From the NCBI RefSeq assembly GCF_010093535.1, contig NW_022985167.1, positions 1,802,174 through 1,866,173 on the forward strand: a stretch of DNA of 64,000 nucleotides, given 5' to 3'. This document shows, in pieces, positions 9,205 to 20,319 of this stretch (position 1 is its first letter; the number at the start of each line of letters is the position of its first letter). The notes under the pieces were generated by a model, which saw only the letters and a program-made list of their open reading frames with translations, did not search any database and was not told the origin of the DNA. Source of the DNA: Lindgomyces ingoldianus (taxonomy: Eukaryota; Ascomycota; Dothideomycetes; Pleosporales; Lindgomycetaceae). The position numbers were made by a program, and so were the translations under genes.

Positions 9205-11546
9205 ATGAAGGTCCATGAGAAGGGCTCAGATCGGAAGGCGGAGGTTGAATTCTGGGTCCTCGGCGGCGTCTCGCCATGTGACGAGTATGGCGAACACATC
9301 GCAGGTGATGGCGCTATCTGCTGCTTCGTACCGGTCGAAGCCAACCAGAGGATCAAGTTGTACACACACTTTGCCGGCACAGTGAGTCTGAAAGGTCAGA
9401 AGTTCCACACTATTGTTAACTCTATTGTAGACTATGAAACTGCAGCACGACGTCTTGGTCGATGGAATTCTTCGCCAAACCAAGATCGACAAGTCAACTT
9501 CCGTCAAGAAGAAGAACTATCATTCTGATATCACCAAATTCCGCTTCCAGTACGACAAGGAGGTTAAAGAGACTGAAATTATGGCCACTAAGATTGATTC
9601 TAACGTCAATCTAGTGGAGGGTGAGGAGGAGATTTTCGGCATGATCGAAGTGCGAATCTCGGTCTTGCGCCGATTCGGACAGGAATACTCCCTCCGTGAC
9701 ATCGCCTTGTACCCGGATGATCCAGAAGATGGTCATGAGGAGACCGAGGAGGCTGGATATACCAAGATTGCTCCCCAGTTCCGCATCACGCATGATAAGA
9801 ACGTTCCTTTCATGAATCGCCGCAGCGCGAGAGAGAAGTTTAAGCAGTGCAAAGATCAGCGCCCTGGAAAGGAGCCCTGGGCCGTGTTTCGATACTACTA
9901 TAGGACGCTTCGTACGTTTTTAACCTGATCTGGACGGCTGTTTTGCTAACAAGAGTTCATAGAGTCAATCCTCGACGCTAATCTCCACGTCAGCACCTCT
10001 GAGGAGACCAATGTCAAAGGCGAGACTCGGGCACTCGACATTGAAGAGGTTCCTCTGCTGAAGATTGGAGACACACCCGGTAAGTCTGAAGCCGAAAATG
10101 ATGGTAGATCGACCCGTCAGTCTACGCCGGGCAACAACTGGCCAGACACTCCCGCCAAAGGTGCAAATGCTAAGCTAGGTCGCCCAGTAAGTGAAAAGAA
10201 GTCCCCACTCCTTCACTTCCCAGTCTCTGCTTTCGCTGCTGTCTTTCGCCACCAACCCCATGCCACTGGGAAATATAAGCACCGCCTACCTCAACTCTCT
10301 TCTAGCTAACTTCTCAACTCCCTAGCCCATGATGAGACCTTCACATAGAGTGCCAGCCAAGCCTTCTAATTCCGTACTGTCTTCAAGTGAGGAGTGGGTA
10401 TTGAAGGAAATTTCGACTCCTGACCTAGCTGTCGAACCGGTAGAGACGACCGAGCAGGATCAAGCGCACCAGCCAGATCTATTACCCGGATCCCCTCACT
10501 CAGACTCGACTCAATCTACAGCGCCAATGGCTCCCCCAATGGGTCAATTAGTAAATCACCCTAGCGTGGACATCTACGGCGACATTAATGGCACTATGGG
10601 TGGCGACGAGTCTATCGAGATTTCCGCTGGTAAGGATACTAGTGGCAAGGGGGAGAAGACTACAGGAGCGAAACGGGCTTCTAGCAAGCAATCTGATTTC
10701 CAGATTGAAGAACTGGCCGATAATAAAGGTGAACAGGTCGGCGCCACTTCTGTTATTGATCCGAAGCCGGGCTTGAAGGCAGGTGATGGGATTCAGGACG
10801 AGGGTAAGGATAAGGATAAGGATAAGCATGACGGTGAGGTATGTGGCTGGGGCATGGAAGTCTTGACGTCCGTTTATGAGCCTCCCTCGCAGAAAGCCGC
10901 TACCACCGAGACAGCGAACAAGTCGAATTGCGCCTCTGCCAATGACCTTGCCGAGATTGATTCCACGGATGACAACTTCGTTATGCAAAACAGTAATGGG
11001 ACTAAGGTCATCAATAACGCCGACATAAATTCTACCGAGTATACAACCACCGTCAAGCCAGCTCATCCATCATCCCCCCTCAAAAGGAGAATTCTCAAGC
11101 GTCCAACTCCTGTCAACCCCACCCCTTCCACCGCCACTCCCACCCTCCAGTCAACCAAACGCAACACCTCTGCCGAAATCTCGCCCTCAACCTCCCCAAC
11201 CCTCAAACGCGCAAAACTCTTGTCAACCTCCTACCGCACTCCCGCACCACGAATCAACGCCTCTCCCGTCCTGTCGAGAAATATCCCCCCAGAAACCGCC
11301 TCCCTGGAGCGGCAACTCGCCGAAGCTCGGAAGGCGCGCGACAAGGCGAAATCCGATCGGAAGAAACTGGCGGAGAAGCAGGCGTTGGTGGAGCAGAAGC
11401 TAGGACCGTATCAACAGCAGCTTCAGCTGGAGCTGGAACAGGTGAGGAAGGAGATGGAGGAGGAGGAGAGGGGGAAGGTGGAGGATGAGAGGAGGTTGAG
11501 GGAGAGTTTGGGGACGCTGAGGGAGTTTGAGATGGGAAGGTTCTAA
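9205..11546 (+). CDS. DUF7918-like protein with coiled-coil C-terminus, unknown function
   Basis: Four exons (9205-9381, 9431-9911, 9963-10186, 10326-11546) give about 700 residues; all three introns are GT-AG with TTAAC or GCTAAC branch points. The first 230 residues look like the fungal DUF7918 pattern: AEVEFWVLGG near the start, a V-V-DG strand (HDVLVDGILRQTK), FRFQYDK, a short MIEVRISVLRR strand, and PWAVFRYYYRTLQSI at the end of the domain. No signal peptide or membrane segment. A long low-complexity middle follows (Ser/Thr/Pro/Asp, including a short Lys-Asp run at 10804-10828). The end is a charged coiled coil (SLERQLAEARKARDKAKSDR and on to EQVRKEMEEEERG). DUF7918 has no known function; the layout suggests a nuclear or scaffold protein, but this is a guess. 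Confidence 0.7.
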
Positions 11547-12409
11547 GGATGGGACGGGGATGGGGCGTAAAGCAGGAGTGGGTGGTGGAGTATGGGGAGC
11601 GACGTTACACGACTTCTCACGACTCTAGCTCTATCTCGACAATCGATGGGAAAGTGGGACTGTGGAAGTGTAGCAGTATTCTCGACTCGGTTTTCATCAA
11701 ACATGCATGCATAGCCACCGGCCGTGGAACGATTGCACTAGCACAAGCTGAGCACTCTAACCTAGAGCCCCTGGAATTCCCTTCCTTATCTTTCCATGGC
11801 AGGCGGACATGGTTCGGTTCAGTGTTTCTATGACCCAGAAGGTCATTGACCCCCTTGGCGACTCTAACACCCTTTTCTTCATCTGCGATTCCTTTAAGCC
11901 AGCGGATCTCCACTCCGCAATTTATTCCATTCCCTCTTGAAGGGCTTGATACAGTTTTGGTTGACCGGTTTTAATTCAGAGATTAGTTTCGTGTGCTAGT
12001 GGCAGGACTCTCCGGGTTCTACACAGCAGCTTACTTAACATGCTCTTTCTCTTGACTGCTTCGGCTTTTGCTCCTAGGGGCAGGTTGGGCTTATGAAGGT
12101 GTTTAATGGCGTGTATGGTATCAGATTTAGACGGACAGTGGCTGAGGTTTCAATGCCATCCCTCAGAAATCCACACCTTCACCAGCATATTATTCAAATA
12201 ATCTGACCTATGGTCGGAATGCGTACATTGTTTAAGCGAGCTACAAAGTGCGAATGGGTATCAATTTCTTAACCTGGGTTTACAAGAGAACAGAATCACA
12301 GGGTGTAGAGAAGGATCTCGGGGAAAATATCGTAGGTGCAGGTGGGGAGGCCGGCCAAAGAGCCCTCCTTCGCAGAGATAATCAGAACTTTCCTGAGAGC
12401 TTCCAAAAA
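11547..12409. other. Intergenic region between convergent genes
   Basis: Holds the 3' flanks of the gene at 9205 (plus) and of the 86-residue gene (minus). Overlapping short open frames on both strands show no recognisable domain. Nothing functional was identified. Confidence 0.4.
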
Positions 12410-13001
12410 CTACGAGCGTGGAGCCCGCATATTCGCCTTCACGCGCTCTAGCAACTCGGCTGTCGTGGCTAGAGGTGAGGGATGGAGGTTTCGCTGCTGG
12501 TGTTAGGATAGCTGAAATTGTGCGATAGGAGAGGAGGAACGCACATTTCGGAGCCAGCGGGAACATTCTTCGTGGGACCAGTTTTCCGGATCTGCAGGGG
12601 AGGTTAATGAGATGGATGGAAGTGGATTGAGCGTGGTGGGAGTGACGTTGTAGTGATATGGGTGCAGGGTGATGGGGTCACCTGCTTTCTGCACGAGTAA
12701 CCCCAAGCACAGATAGAACAGAAAAGGAGATGCACAACTGGCTTGACCGCTGATATTTAGTAGGTGAAACTGAGGGTATAGTATAACAGTAAACAAGGAA
12801 ATAATTAGCATACCACCAGTAGGATCCTGCGAAGGGAAAATATCGCCGCCCCAAATGCTCCATGCAGCTACTCCGGTTATGATCGCCGCGAAGGCGAAGA
12901 AGGGAGCCTGTTAGAGTATTAGTATGAGATTTGGTTTTTCTGGTGGGGATAAATAAAAGACGAACCTTCAGATGGGTTGCGCGATCGATTGGGGTTGGCA
13001 T
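12410..13001 (-). CDS. Small single-pass membrane protein, 86 aa, four exons
   Basis: No single open frame shows this gene because it is split into four small exons on the minus strand: 13001-12966, 12907-12814, 12591-12545 and 12493-12410, joined by GT-AG introns. The product starts MPTPIDRATHLKAPFFAF. It has one hydrophobic segment (AFAAIITGVAAWSIWG, about residues 16-31) and ends in a short helix-rich module beginning WSHEECSRWLRN and closing ELLERVKANM. That W-x4-L-x2-WL ... ELL-x2-V spacing is like Ish1/Msc1 and SAP-type modules. Exon phases match at all three joins and the stop is clean, which argues strongly that the model is real. It probably sits in an organelle membrane, perhaps mitochondrial (inference). 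Similar small proteins appear to be conserved in other filamentous fungi (from memory, unchecked). It shares a 407-bp divergent promoter with RPL38. Confidence 0.8.
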
Positions 13002-13408
13002 TTTGGAGTGTTTGGACGTTGGGTTTTGGCGGCGAGAATAGAGGTAGTCGTAAGATAGAGGTTTTAGGTCGAGTTGAATATAGCTTTGTAACGACTAGAG
13101 AACTAAGAGTAGGGAGAGAATGTAGGAGTGCGTTGATAGCAATATATTCACTTCCACAAGGCAACAATCCAATCCAGGCTTTGAACAACTGTCCATCTTC
13201 CACTCCACATGCCACTCCACATGCCAAAAGCTGCCTGCGCCACCCAAAAAGTCGTCACCCCATGCAGCCAAGCGCACCACCAGCCTTCAAGCGGTCCGTG
13301 CACATCCGCAAGCGAATTTCCTCACCACAACAAATTTGGCCTGTCGCTGGTTGACGATTCACGACCCACGACAGACGACGAGTTGAGACAGTTCCCACGA
13401 CCGCCATC
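13002..13408. promoter_or_regulatory. Bidirectional promoter: small membrane protein / RPL38
   Basis: The two ATGs point away from each other across 407 bp. The RPL38-proximal half is CA-rich (CACTCCACATGCCACTCCAC, a short tandem at 13200-13220). No known ribosomal-protein promoter element was identified with certainty. Confidence 0.5.
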
Positions 13409-13978
13409 ATGCCTTCCGAAGTCTCCGATATCAAGCAATTCATTGAGATTTGCAGGCGCAAGGATGCTAAATGTACGTACTGCACTCGCAACACCGTGTC
13501 TCAACCCACCCGGTCGACTGCACTTCGACTGAGGGTTGTGCGTTTCGCTCTAATTGCTTGGGCAAAGTTGCAATTTCCGCGCATTATCTCCATGAGATCC
13601 TGAGGGGCCGGAGGATTGTTTAGGAATTGGGGTTTAGGGACACGAGAACTGACGAAATTTCCACAGCGGCCCGCATAAAGAAGAACCAGAAGACCAACAA
13701 CATCAAGTTCAAAGTCCGATGCCACCGCTTCATCTACACGCTCGTGCTCAAGGATACCGATAAGGCTGAGAAGCTGAAGCAGAGTCTACCGCCAGGTATG
13801 GTTAACCCCTGGAGCCTCCCTGGCACGTTTTCGATGCACAATGGGTTTGGAGGGTGTGAGTGTGGGATTGGGCGTTGGGTGGATTGGTATGTGTGAAGAC
13901 ACGGGCTAATGGTGTTGAATAGGGCTTACGATCACGGATGTCGGTGGGAAGAATCCTAAGGGCAAGCGGTCGTCATAA
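13409..13978 (+). CDS. RPL38: 60S ribosomal protein L38 (eL38)
   Basis: A small component of the large ribosomal subunit. Exons 13409-13472, 13667-13795 and 13923-13978 give 82 residues, close to the 78 of yeast. The product opens [20 protein letters not shown], continues with [41 protein letters not shown], and ends [17 protein letters not shown]. These are universal eL38 features. The first intron (about 190 nt) follows the codon stub of Ser22, and all junctions are GT-AG. Intron-rich, short ribosomal-protein genes of this kind are typical of filamentous fungi. It is convergent with nothing: the next secure gene is more than 2 kb away. Confidence 0.96.
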
Positions 13979-16231
13979 ACGAAGCGGAGAGGGTGATGTG
14001 GAAGGCTACACACGAGGTATAGCAGAATGGAGGGATGATGCATGATGGAAAGAAGGGTGGATGGGCGTCTCGTCGGGTTGTTTCTCTCAATCAGTCAGTC
14101 CGCCAGTCAGTAAATGACTGGCATAATGGCATCTCCCTGTTTGAGGGAGAGCCATGGAATGGAAAATCTGCACTTCACGTGGTTTAGAGAGAGTTGTACT
14201 CAGGGATGATATTATTAACTGATGACATTAATGATCTCTAGGTGTTTCGGTGCAACAACATTCTTATGGCTAGCAAGTACTCCTTCAGCCAACATCTAAA
14301 TGTACCTTTGGATCCAATAGTACCGCCCTAACGTCCGCCTTCTTGAGGTCTGAGAAACGCGACAAGGAAACAGCATCATCATTCTAATATATCGGCACCG
14401 TCGCATCTAGATCCACAAGCCCAATTGACCACCCCCTGCTTCGTATCCATCATGATCACCAACAGGATCTTCACCTCCGAGACCAAAGTTAGGTATTTTC
14501 GGCAACATGTGTCAGCATCAGGTTTACAATCTTTTGTAGTGTTCCGGGTGTCTTTCAGCCCGCAAACGAGGGTGTTGCCGGAACTGTACATATAATGTCC
14601 AAACCCAAAGTCCTCCGGATTAGAAGCATGTACATACTGCGGCTCCGACATCCACTTTTTCTTCAGTGGCATCGCAGAGGAAGTACGGTTGGTAGCGCAC
14701 AACGGGCCTGGTGGTGCATGCTACGCTAGCATAACGGGTTCGCGAATCCCGGGAATACAGCACCAGCCTTCGAAGAAGTCAAGGGTGTAGACTTAATAAA
14801 GAATCATATCCCTTTCCTAAATATGTTTCTGTGTGTGGTTTCGACAAGATGGGAATACCACTCTGCAGGTTGGCTTCGGCTTCCTCAGGAGTGGGCGACA
14901 TGGGCATGCAAGTCGAGATGTGGGTGCCTGTGTACATCGCCAGCAGGATGGGTGACTGCAAGTGTGCCGATTACGCCGGCTTCGAAATGAACGTAGTGGC
15001 CGACGGGGAGGAATTGAGGATCGCGAAAATACCCGAGCCGGACTAGGGGAGCATTGCAGGTGCGATGTATGATGAGAAGGGAGGCAATTATGTCGGAGGG
15101 ACTGAAGGAGTCGGAAAGGCCCAGTTTAGTCTCTTTGGCCAGCGGGTGAGGCGCGGGCATGGATGATCTCTTGTTTGGGGGTTGTTTGTTTCAGGGTCGA
15201 AGGACAGATGTTTCAGGGTGATGGTGCTGACATGCTGGCGTGGGGTCCGCATGTTGTTTGTCTATGTGTAGGTGATTACTTGAGCTGGATTTGGAATTTG
15301 ACGGTAATGAGGGCGAATTGTTCTCCCGGTACAGGTCTGCGGTCGAGGAGGACTTGGACTTTAGCGGAGAGGAGAGTGGACTGTTTTCCTTGTGCAAATG
15401 TTCCCTGGAGCTGAACTCTTCCTTTGGTTTACGATCCGGAGTAAAGCAATGGTAAAGCGGGAGACAGGAAAACAAAGCGAAGAAAAGAAAACGAATTTCA
15501 TCAAGCCTATCGACAGCCATGCCAATAATAAGGCTACTCCTCGGCAGGGAGGCAGAAAGGAATAGAGGAAGCAGAGCCACAAAGGCTCTAGATGGGATTT
15601 ATTCACATCTTGTTCGGCTGAGCTGATCACAATACGCGTCGTCCTCGGATTGAGCTCGGACAAACAAGTAAGACGGAAGGAACAACCGGAGCCTGTGGTT
15701 CGTGGTTCGTGGTTCGTGGTTCGTTGAGATAGAGGGCTGAGAGGGTTTTGGGGCCTAGTGTTCCGAAACTTCCGCGTGCGGAAGAGAGAGAGAATATCTT
15801 GAACGGTGGGTCAGAAAGCCACAGGAGGCTGGTGCAGGAGCGAAGCTTATCCCTGTCGCCTGTTCCAATGCCAAGGTCGATTATTTGGGAGTGCAGCCGA
15901 CAAGCTTCGCCATAAGAACACCTGGCGCTTGGAGAGCTTGCCGCGACCTCCATTCTACTTCTCATTTAAATAGAAGAGTAATCGTTTGCTTTCTTGTGAT
16001 TTTCTTTCCTTGCTGTGGATAGTTTAGGTACTCTTCCTTGCCCGTCCGCTGAAGAAGCGTGGGCATATACTCGCGCGACACATTCACCCTCCGTAGGAAA
16101 CCCCCCTAGCTCCATCCGCGCTCTTGTGCCTGCAAAACGCCGCAATTCGCGCTGTTGAAACCAGCAACGCTGTAATATCGGCGGATAACTACGCTATCGA
16201 AGCCTCGACGCAGGCTATAAAGGACCTCGAC
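13979..16231. other. 2.25-kb gap with weak minus-strand coding signals
   Basis: No secure gene. On the minus strand, 14702-14379 encodes a cysteine-containing stretch (CGLKDTRNTTKDCKPDADTC) and 14961-14779 a short frame (MYTGTHISTCMPMSPTP); they might be exons of a small secreted protein, but no full model closes. Minus-strand 15580-15191 carries about three imperfect 20-residue repeats rich in Ser/Lys/Pro (ENSPLSSPLKSK, ENNSPSLPSNSK), mirrored by roughly 57-bp tandem units in the DNA. The stretch 15960-16231 is the leader of the mannosidase gene. Confidence 0.3.
15695..15722. repeat. Heptanucleotide microsatellite, four units
   Basis: Four tandem copies of GTGGTTC followed by a partial unit. 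No coding frame is supported here, so it is a simple intergenic repeat. Confidence 0.9.
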
Positions 16232-18314
16232 ATGTCGTTCGCCGTGCCTAGGAACCTGCCCAATTTCGAGAACGCGCAGCGCAGATTCGAAGATAATGTT
16301 TGGGGAAAGTTTACGGGAAACGAGAAAGGCCTGCCAATGTATAAGGATAAACCCGCGAATTACGGAGCGAAAAGGGGATCCGGGATGTGGTTGAGGCGGA
16401 AGAGAAATATTGGGCTCGTGGCGTTGGTGGTGTTTGGACTGTTTTATTGGCTTGGGTGGTTAGGCGGGGCGGCCACTGAAGGGGTGGAGCAGGGAAAGAA
16501 GGCTGGAGGTGGAAGTGGGGGTGGGAGTAGTGGGAGCTGGAGTATATTACCTGGGGCAAAGAAGGGCAAGGTCGATTGGGAGAAGAGGAGAGAGAGTGTG
16601 AAGGATGCGTTTCTGCTCAGTTGGAAGGGCTATCAGGAGCATGGGTGGGGTACGTTGATGCATACGGATCGGATAAATGGAGATGCTAACAATGGCAGGA
16701 TTCGACGAATACCACCCTGTCTCCCAAAAAGGGCGATTCATGGCAGAGCCCGGTGGTCTCGGTTGGATCATCGTAGATGCACTGGATACAATGATGTTGA
16801 TGAATCTCACTAAAGAGCTGAAACATGCTCGGGAGTGGGTGTCTACAACCCTATCGTACGATAAACAACAGGATGTAAACACGTTTGAGACTACGATAAG
16901 AATGCTGGGAGGTCTGTTATCGGCGCACTATCTACAAGAAATTCTTCCAGGGATGAAACCCGAGAGCGCGAATGAGGAAGATCTCTATTTGGAGAAGGCA
17001 ACAGATCTTGCAGACAGGTTGATGGGGGCCTATGAATCGCCGTCAGGAGTGCCGTGGGCGAGCGTTATTCTGAAGACGGGGAAAGGCGAAGCTTCTCACG
17101 CAGATGGAGGAGCTTCATCGACGGCAGAAGCGACAAGCCTGCAATTGGAGATGAAATACCTCGCCTACCTCACCGGAGAGTCTCATTATTGGGAGAAGGC
17201 CGAGAAGGTCATAAAAGTTGTTGACAACAACGGCGCTAGGGACGGTTTGGTGCCCATCTTTATCTACGCCGACAGGGGCGAGTTCCGAGGCAGCGAGATT
17301 CGTCTCGGCAGTCGAGGAGACTCGTACTATGAATACTTAATCAAACAGTACTACCAGACGCAGAAACAGGAACCAATCTACCTCGATATGTGGAACGAGG
17401 CTCTTGCAGGTGTAAAGAAACACCTCATCACATACTCCAAGGACAGCCATTTCACCGTTCTCGCTGAGCGACCCGCTGGCCTGGATGGTCATCTCCACCC
17501 CAAGATGGATCACCTAGTGTGCTTCATGCCGGGAACAATAGCCCTATCCGCAACCGGCGGCCTGAATCTCACCGAAGCGAAGAAACTCCCAACCTGGGGC
17601 AAACAGCAAGAAGAAGACATGTTGCTTGCGCGCGAACTTATGAAAACATGCATGGGCATGTACCGCGTCACTGCCACTGGCCTTGCCCCTGAAATCACGC
17701 ACTTTGAGATCTACGACCCTCCCAAAATGATGCGGCAGGAGATTCTCCCCTCGCTTGGCGATATTTCCGTTGAAGATGGAGACTGGAAAACGGATTATAT
17801 CATCAAGCCTGCGGATTCGCATAACCTGCAACGACCGGAGACCGTCGAGAGTCTCTTCTATATGTGGCGGATCACGGGCGAAGATATGTATAGAGAGTGG
17901 GGATGGGACATGTTCGAAAGCTTTGTGAAGCACACGATCATTGAGAACGGAGGCGGTTTCACAAGTATCGATGACGTTACTGTTGTCCCACCACCGAGCA
18001 GGGATAATATGGAGAGTTTTTGGCTGGTTAGTAGCCCCTTCCATATCGCCAACGTATTTCCGAGGCAAGCAAGCAAGCAAGCAAGCTTAAAGATAATACT
18101 AACTTGGTTCAAGGCGGAAACTCTCAAATACTTCTACCTCCTCTTCGGCCCCAATGATATCCTTCCACTCGACCAGATCGTACTTAATACGGAAGCACAC
18201 CCTTTCCCGAGATTCGATCCGTCGAAGAAGAGGTTTAAGACGGGGTGGAAAAGGATTCCAAGGGATGGGAAGGGAGGGTTGGTTAGAGAGAAGGGGGGGG
18301 TTAGCTCTGTGTAG
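16232..18314 (+). CDS. Class I alpha-1,2-mannosidase (GH47)
   Basis: Trims alpha-1,2-linked mannose from N-glycans in the ER/Golgi. Exons 16232-16649, 16699-18026 and 18114-18314 give 648 residues. It is a type II membrane protein: a short cytosolic tail ending MWLRRKRN, one signal anchor (IGLVALVVFGLFYWLGWLGG, about residues 60-79), a Gly/Ser stem, then the GH47 barrel. Family marks are VKDAFLLSWKGYQEHGWG, GGLGWIIVDALDTMMLMNL, GEASHADGG, HLVCFMPG, MESFWLAETLKYFYLLF across the second intron, and NTEAHPF, whose Thr binds the catalytic calcium. The second intron (18027-18113) is 87 nt, a multiple of three, with no in-frame stop, so an unspliced transcript would add 29 residues inside the domain. 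The first ATG in frame is at 16232. It is probably one of several GH47 paralogues; which one was not decided. Confidence 0.92.
18066..18086. repeat. Tetranucleotide AAGC microsatellite inside a GH47 intron
   Basis: Five tandem CAAG/AAGC units inside the second intron of the mannosidase gene, just upstream of the TACTAAC branch point at about 18098-18104. Length change here would alter intron size and the frame of any retained form. Confidence 0.85.
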
Positions 18315-18846
18315 ATGGTTTGTATTTATGATTCCCCAGGAAATTAGTAGGGCGCATCTTTGGCGCTGGAGTTGGAGAATATAGGTGGACTTGACATGTA
18401 TCGTAATATATCAAGCTGTGGCACTGCTGTCACGTGTGCCTTACCTTCTCTAGCTAGGTGGACCAACTTCGTTTAACAGCTAAAAACACTCAGGCTTAAG
18501 AGATATGGACACATGCGTAGATGGAAACCCTTGAGGAAATACGGATGTGCCATGTTCCACGGCCGGGATATCGAATAGGACGGGACCTTACGAAGAAAGG
18601 GCAGCCTTCAGGATATACACCTGACGGACTGCACACTTCACCACTGGAGCATAAAACTCCCGTATCGCCCACACTCCTATCCCACCGTTTCCCCCCATAT
18701 TTCTCTTCTCAAATCCACCTGTCTGTACGTTCAAACCGCTGTTTAACCAATCGATTTCGTCCGCTTCATTTTTTCAGCCTCGTTGCCCCTCTAGTCATTC
18801 AAACGCCCTTTTCAACACCCTGCATCGCCGACCACCAATCACGATC
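18315..18846. other. Intergenic region and zinc-finger gene leader
   Basis: The 3' flank of the mannosidase gene and the upstream region of the zinc-finger gene. The last 200 bp are pyrimidine-rich, as in fungal core promoters. Nothing else was seen. Confidence 0.4.
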
Positions 18847-20319
18847 ATGAGCGACAACGTCCCTCTCGACGCGCAGCAAAGCATTAGTGCTGTATTGGAC
18901 CACTTCGGCTGGGATTCTTATTGGGATTTATATCTGCAGGCTGACGTGGAGCCTGCAGGAGGGTGAGTAAAAAAAAGTTTCGCGCTAACAAAAGGGCAAT
19001 TGATTAGCTTTTGTCCCGTATCGATTGGCCGCACTGCCCTCAATGACGAGACGCCCTCATCTGCCTTTTGGCTCCTGCACGATAGCCAACAGGCTCCACA
19101 ACTTCTTAGCAGCCCGCTTGGCAGTTTTGAAGCAGGTCAATCCAGCCGAGAGCCTCCTCAACATACCGGCCTCCCTGGAATGGTTGGGGAACCATTTCAG
19201 CACTCTAGAATGAATGTGATCCCCCCCAGTCTATGTGATGGTTTTGCCGATGAACCGAACCATATCGCACAGCCAAGATTCTGGATTTCCGAAAGGGAAC
19301 GTGGTCAAGCTACCACGAACGCGCTGAATCTGACTTGCGCCCAATTCTCTTTGTTGGTCTCCCAACAGAGTGATAGTGGTTCTTGTAGTGCAATTAGTGG
19401 CTCCTTCCCTTGGATTATCCAGTAAGTCTGAGCTCTCCTGGCGCAGATAATGAGCTAACCAGAAGCGTTTTTCCATAGACCTGGCCTCTCCGTTCCCAGG
19501 GCATCTAACATCGACCTTCTAAAGTGTTCCTTCCCTAACTACAAGAACAAGACTAAGTTCAAACGAGCTATAGACTTGAAGCGTCACGAGAAGAAACATT
19601 CCAGAAGTGAAAGATATGAATGCACTGCTGTAAGTTGCAACCGCAAAGGACTCAGGGGTTTCTATAGACCAGACAAGCTTAAAGCCCATGATAAGGTTGG
19701 ACATGACCGTGACTCTCTTTTCCATTGCCCTGTTTCCGGGTGCCGATACCATCAGAATGCGATTGAGCGCGATTTGTTCGAAATTAATGTGGAATTTCAT
19801 CATCGCACGCTTTCAAATCAAACAGGATCTCCACTCCACAAACAGCTCCACAAACAGCTCCTAAACTTGGACTCTAGGGAATTTTATACGCCGTATAGCA
19901 ACGTCTCCTCCCCGTTCTCGAGGTGCCGCTCGCCTGTCTTGAACAGCTTACACTACCTCGACGGTATGCAATCACACCTCATACGTGACCACGACCAGGC
20001 CGTGAGGAAATTAAACAAGACGATGATCTCCGAAAGAGGATATGATGCTGATACAGGAGCTATTATTTGCCCTCTTTGCAAAGGAGTCTTCGCTAAGCGT
20101 TCACAATTTGTCACTCACTGCCTCGCCTATTACTTCCAGCTTGGGCAAGAAGCTATCTGCCAACTCGAGAACGGCATACTCCCGACGTGGAACCTCCAGC
20201 TTATCTTGATGAATCTCGATATAGTCCATAGCGGTTTCTTTGAACATCGCCGGGTATTCTTAGGCCTCTGGCCTTTTTTTCAATGCACCATTTTCTTCGA
20301 TGATCTTCGGACAACCTAG
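18847..20319 (+). CDS. C2H2 zinc-finger protein, putative DNA-binding factor
   Basis: Exons 18847-18962, 19008-19421 and 19479-20319 give 456 residues; both introns are GT-AG with GCTAAC branch points. The first 160 residues are low in known structure. The zinc-finger part lies in the third exon. Finger 1 (KCSFPN...DLKRHEKKH) keeps the histidines but has lost the second cysteine, which is replaced near an Asn-Tyr. Finger 2 (YECTAVSCNRKGLRGFYRPD, ending KLKAHDKVGH) is complete. Finger 3 starts FHCPVSGCRY but has atypical histidine spacing. A late C-x2-C (IICPLCKGVF) is followed by a single clear histidine (FVTHC). This arrangement of degenerate C2H2 units is common in lineage-specific filamentous-fungal proteins of unknown target. 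Nuclear DNA binding is inferred only from the fingers. Confidence 0.75.

Noticed and set aside
14831..15046. Plus-strand frame starting MCGFDKMGIPL
   Set aside because: No domain, no signal peptide and no splice partners; it overlaps equally plausible minus-strand frames.
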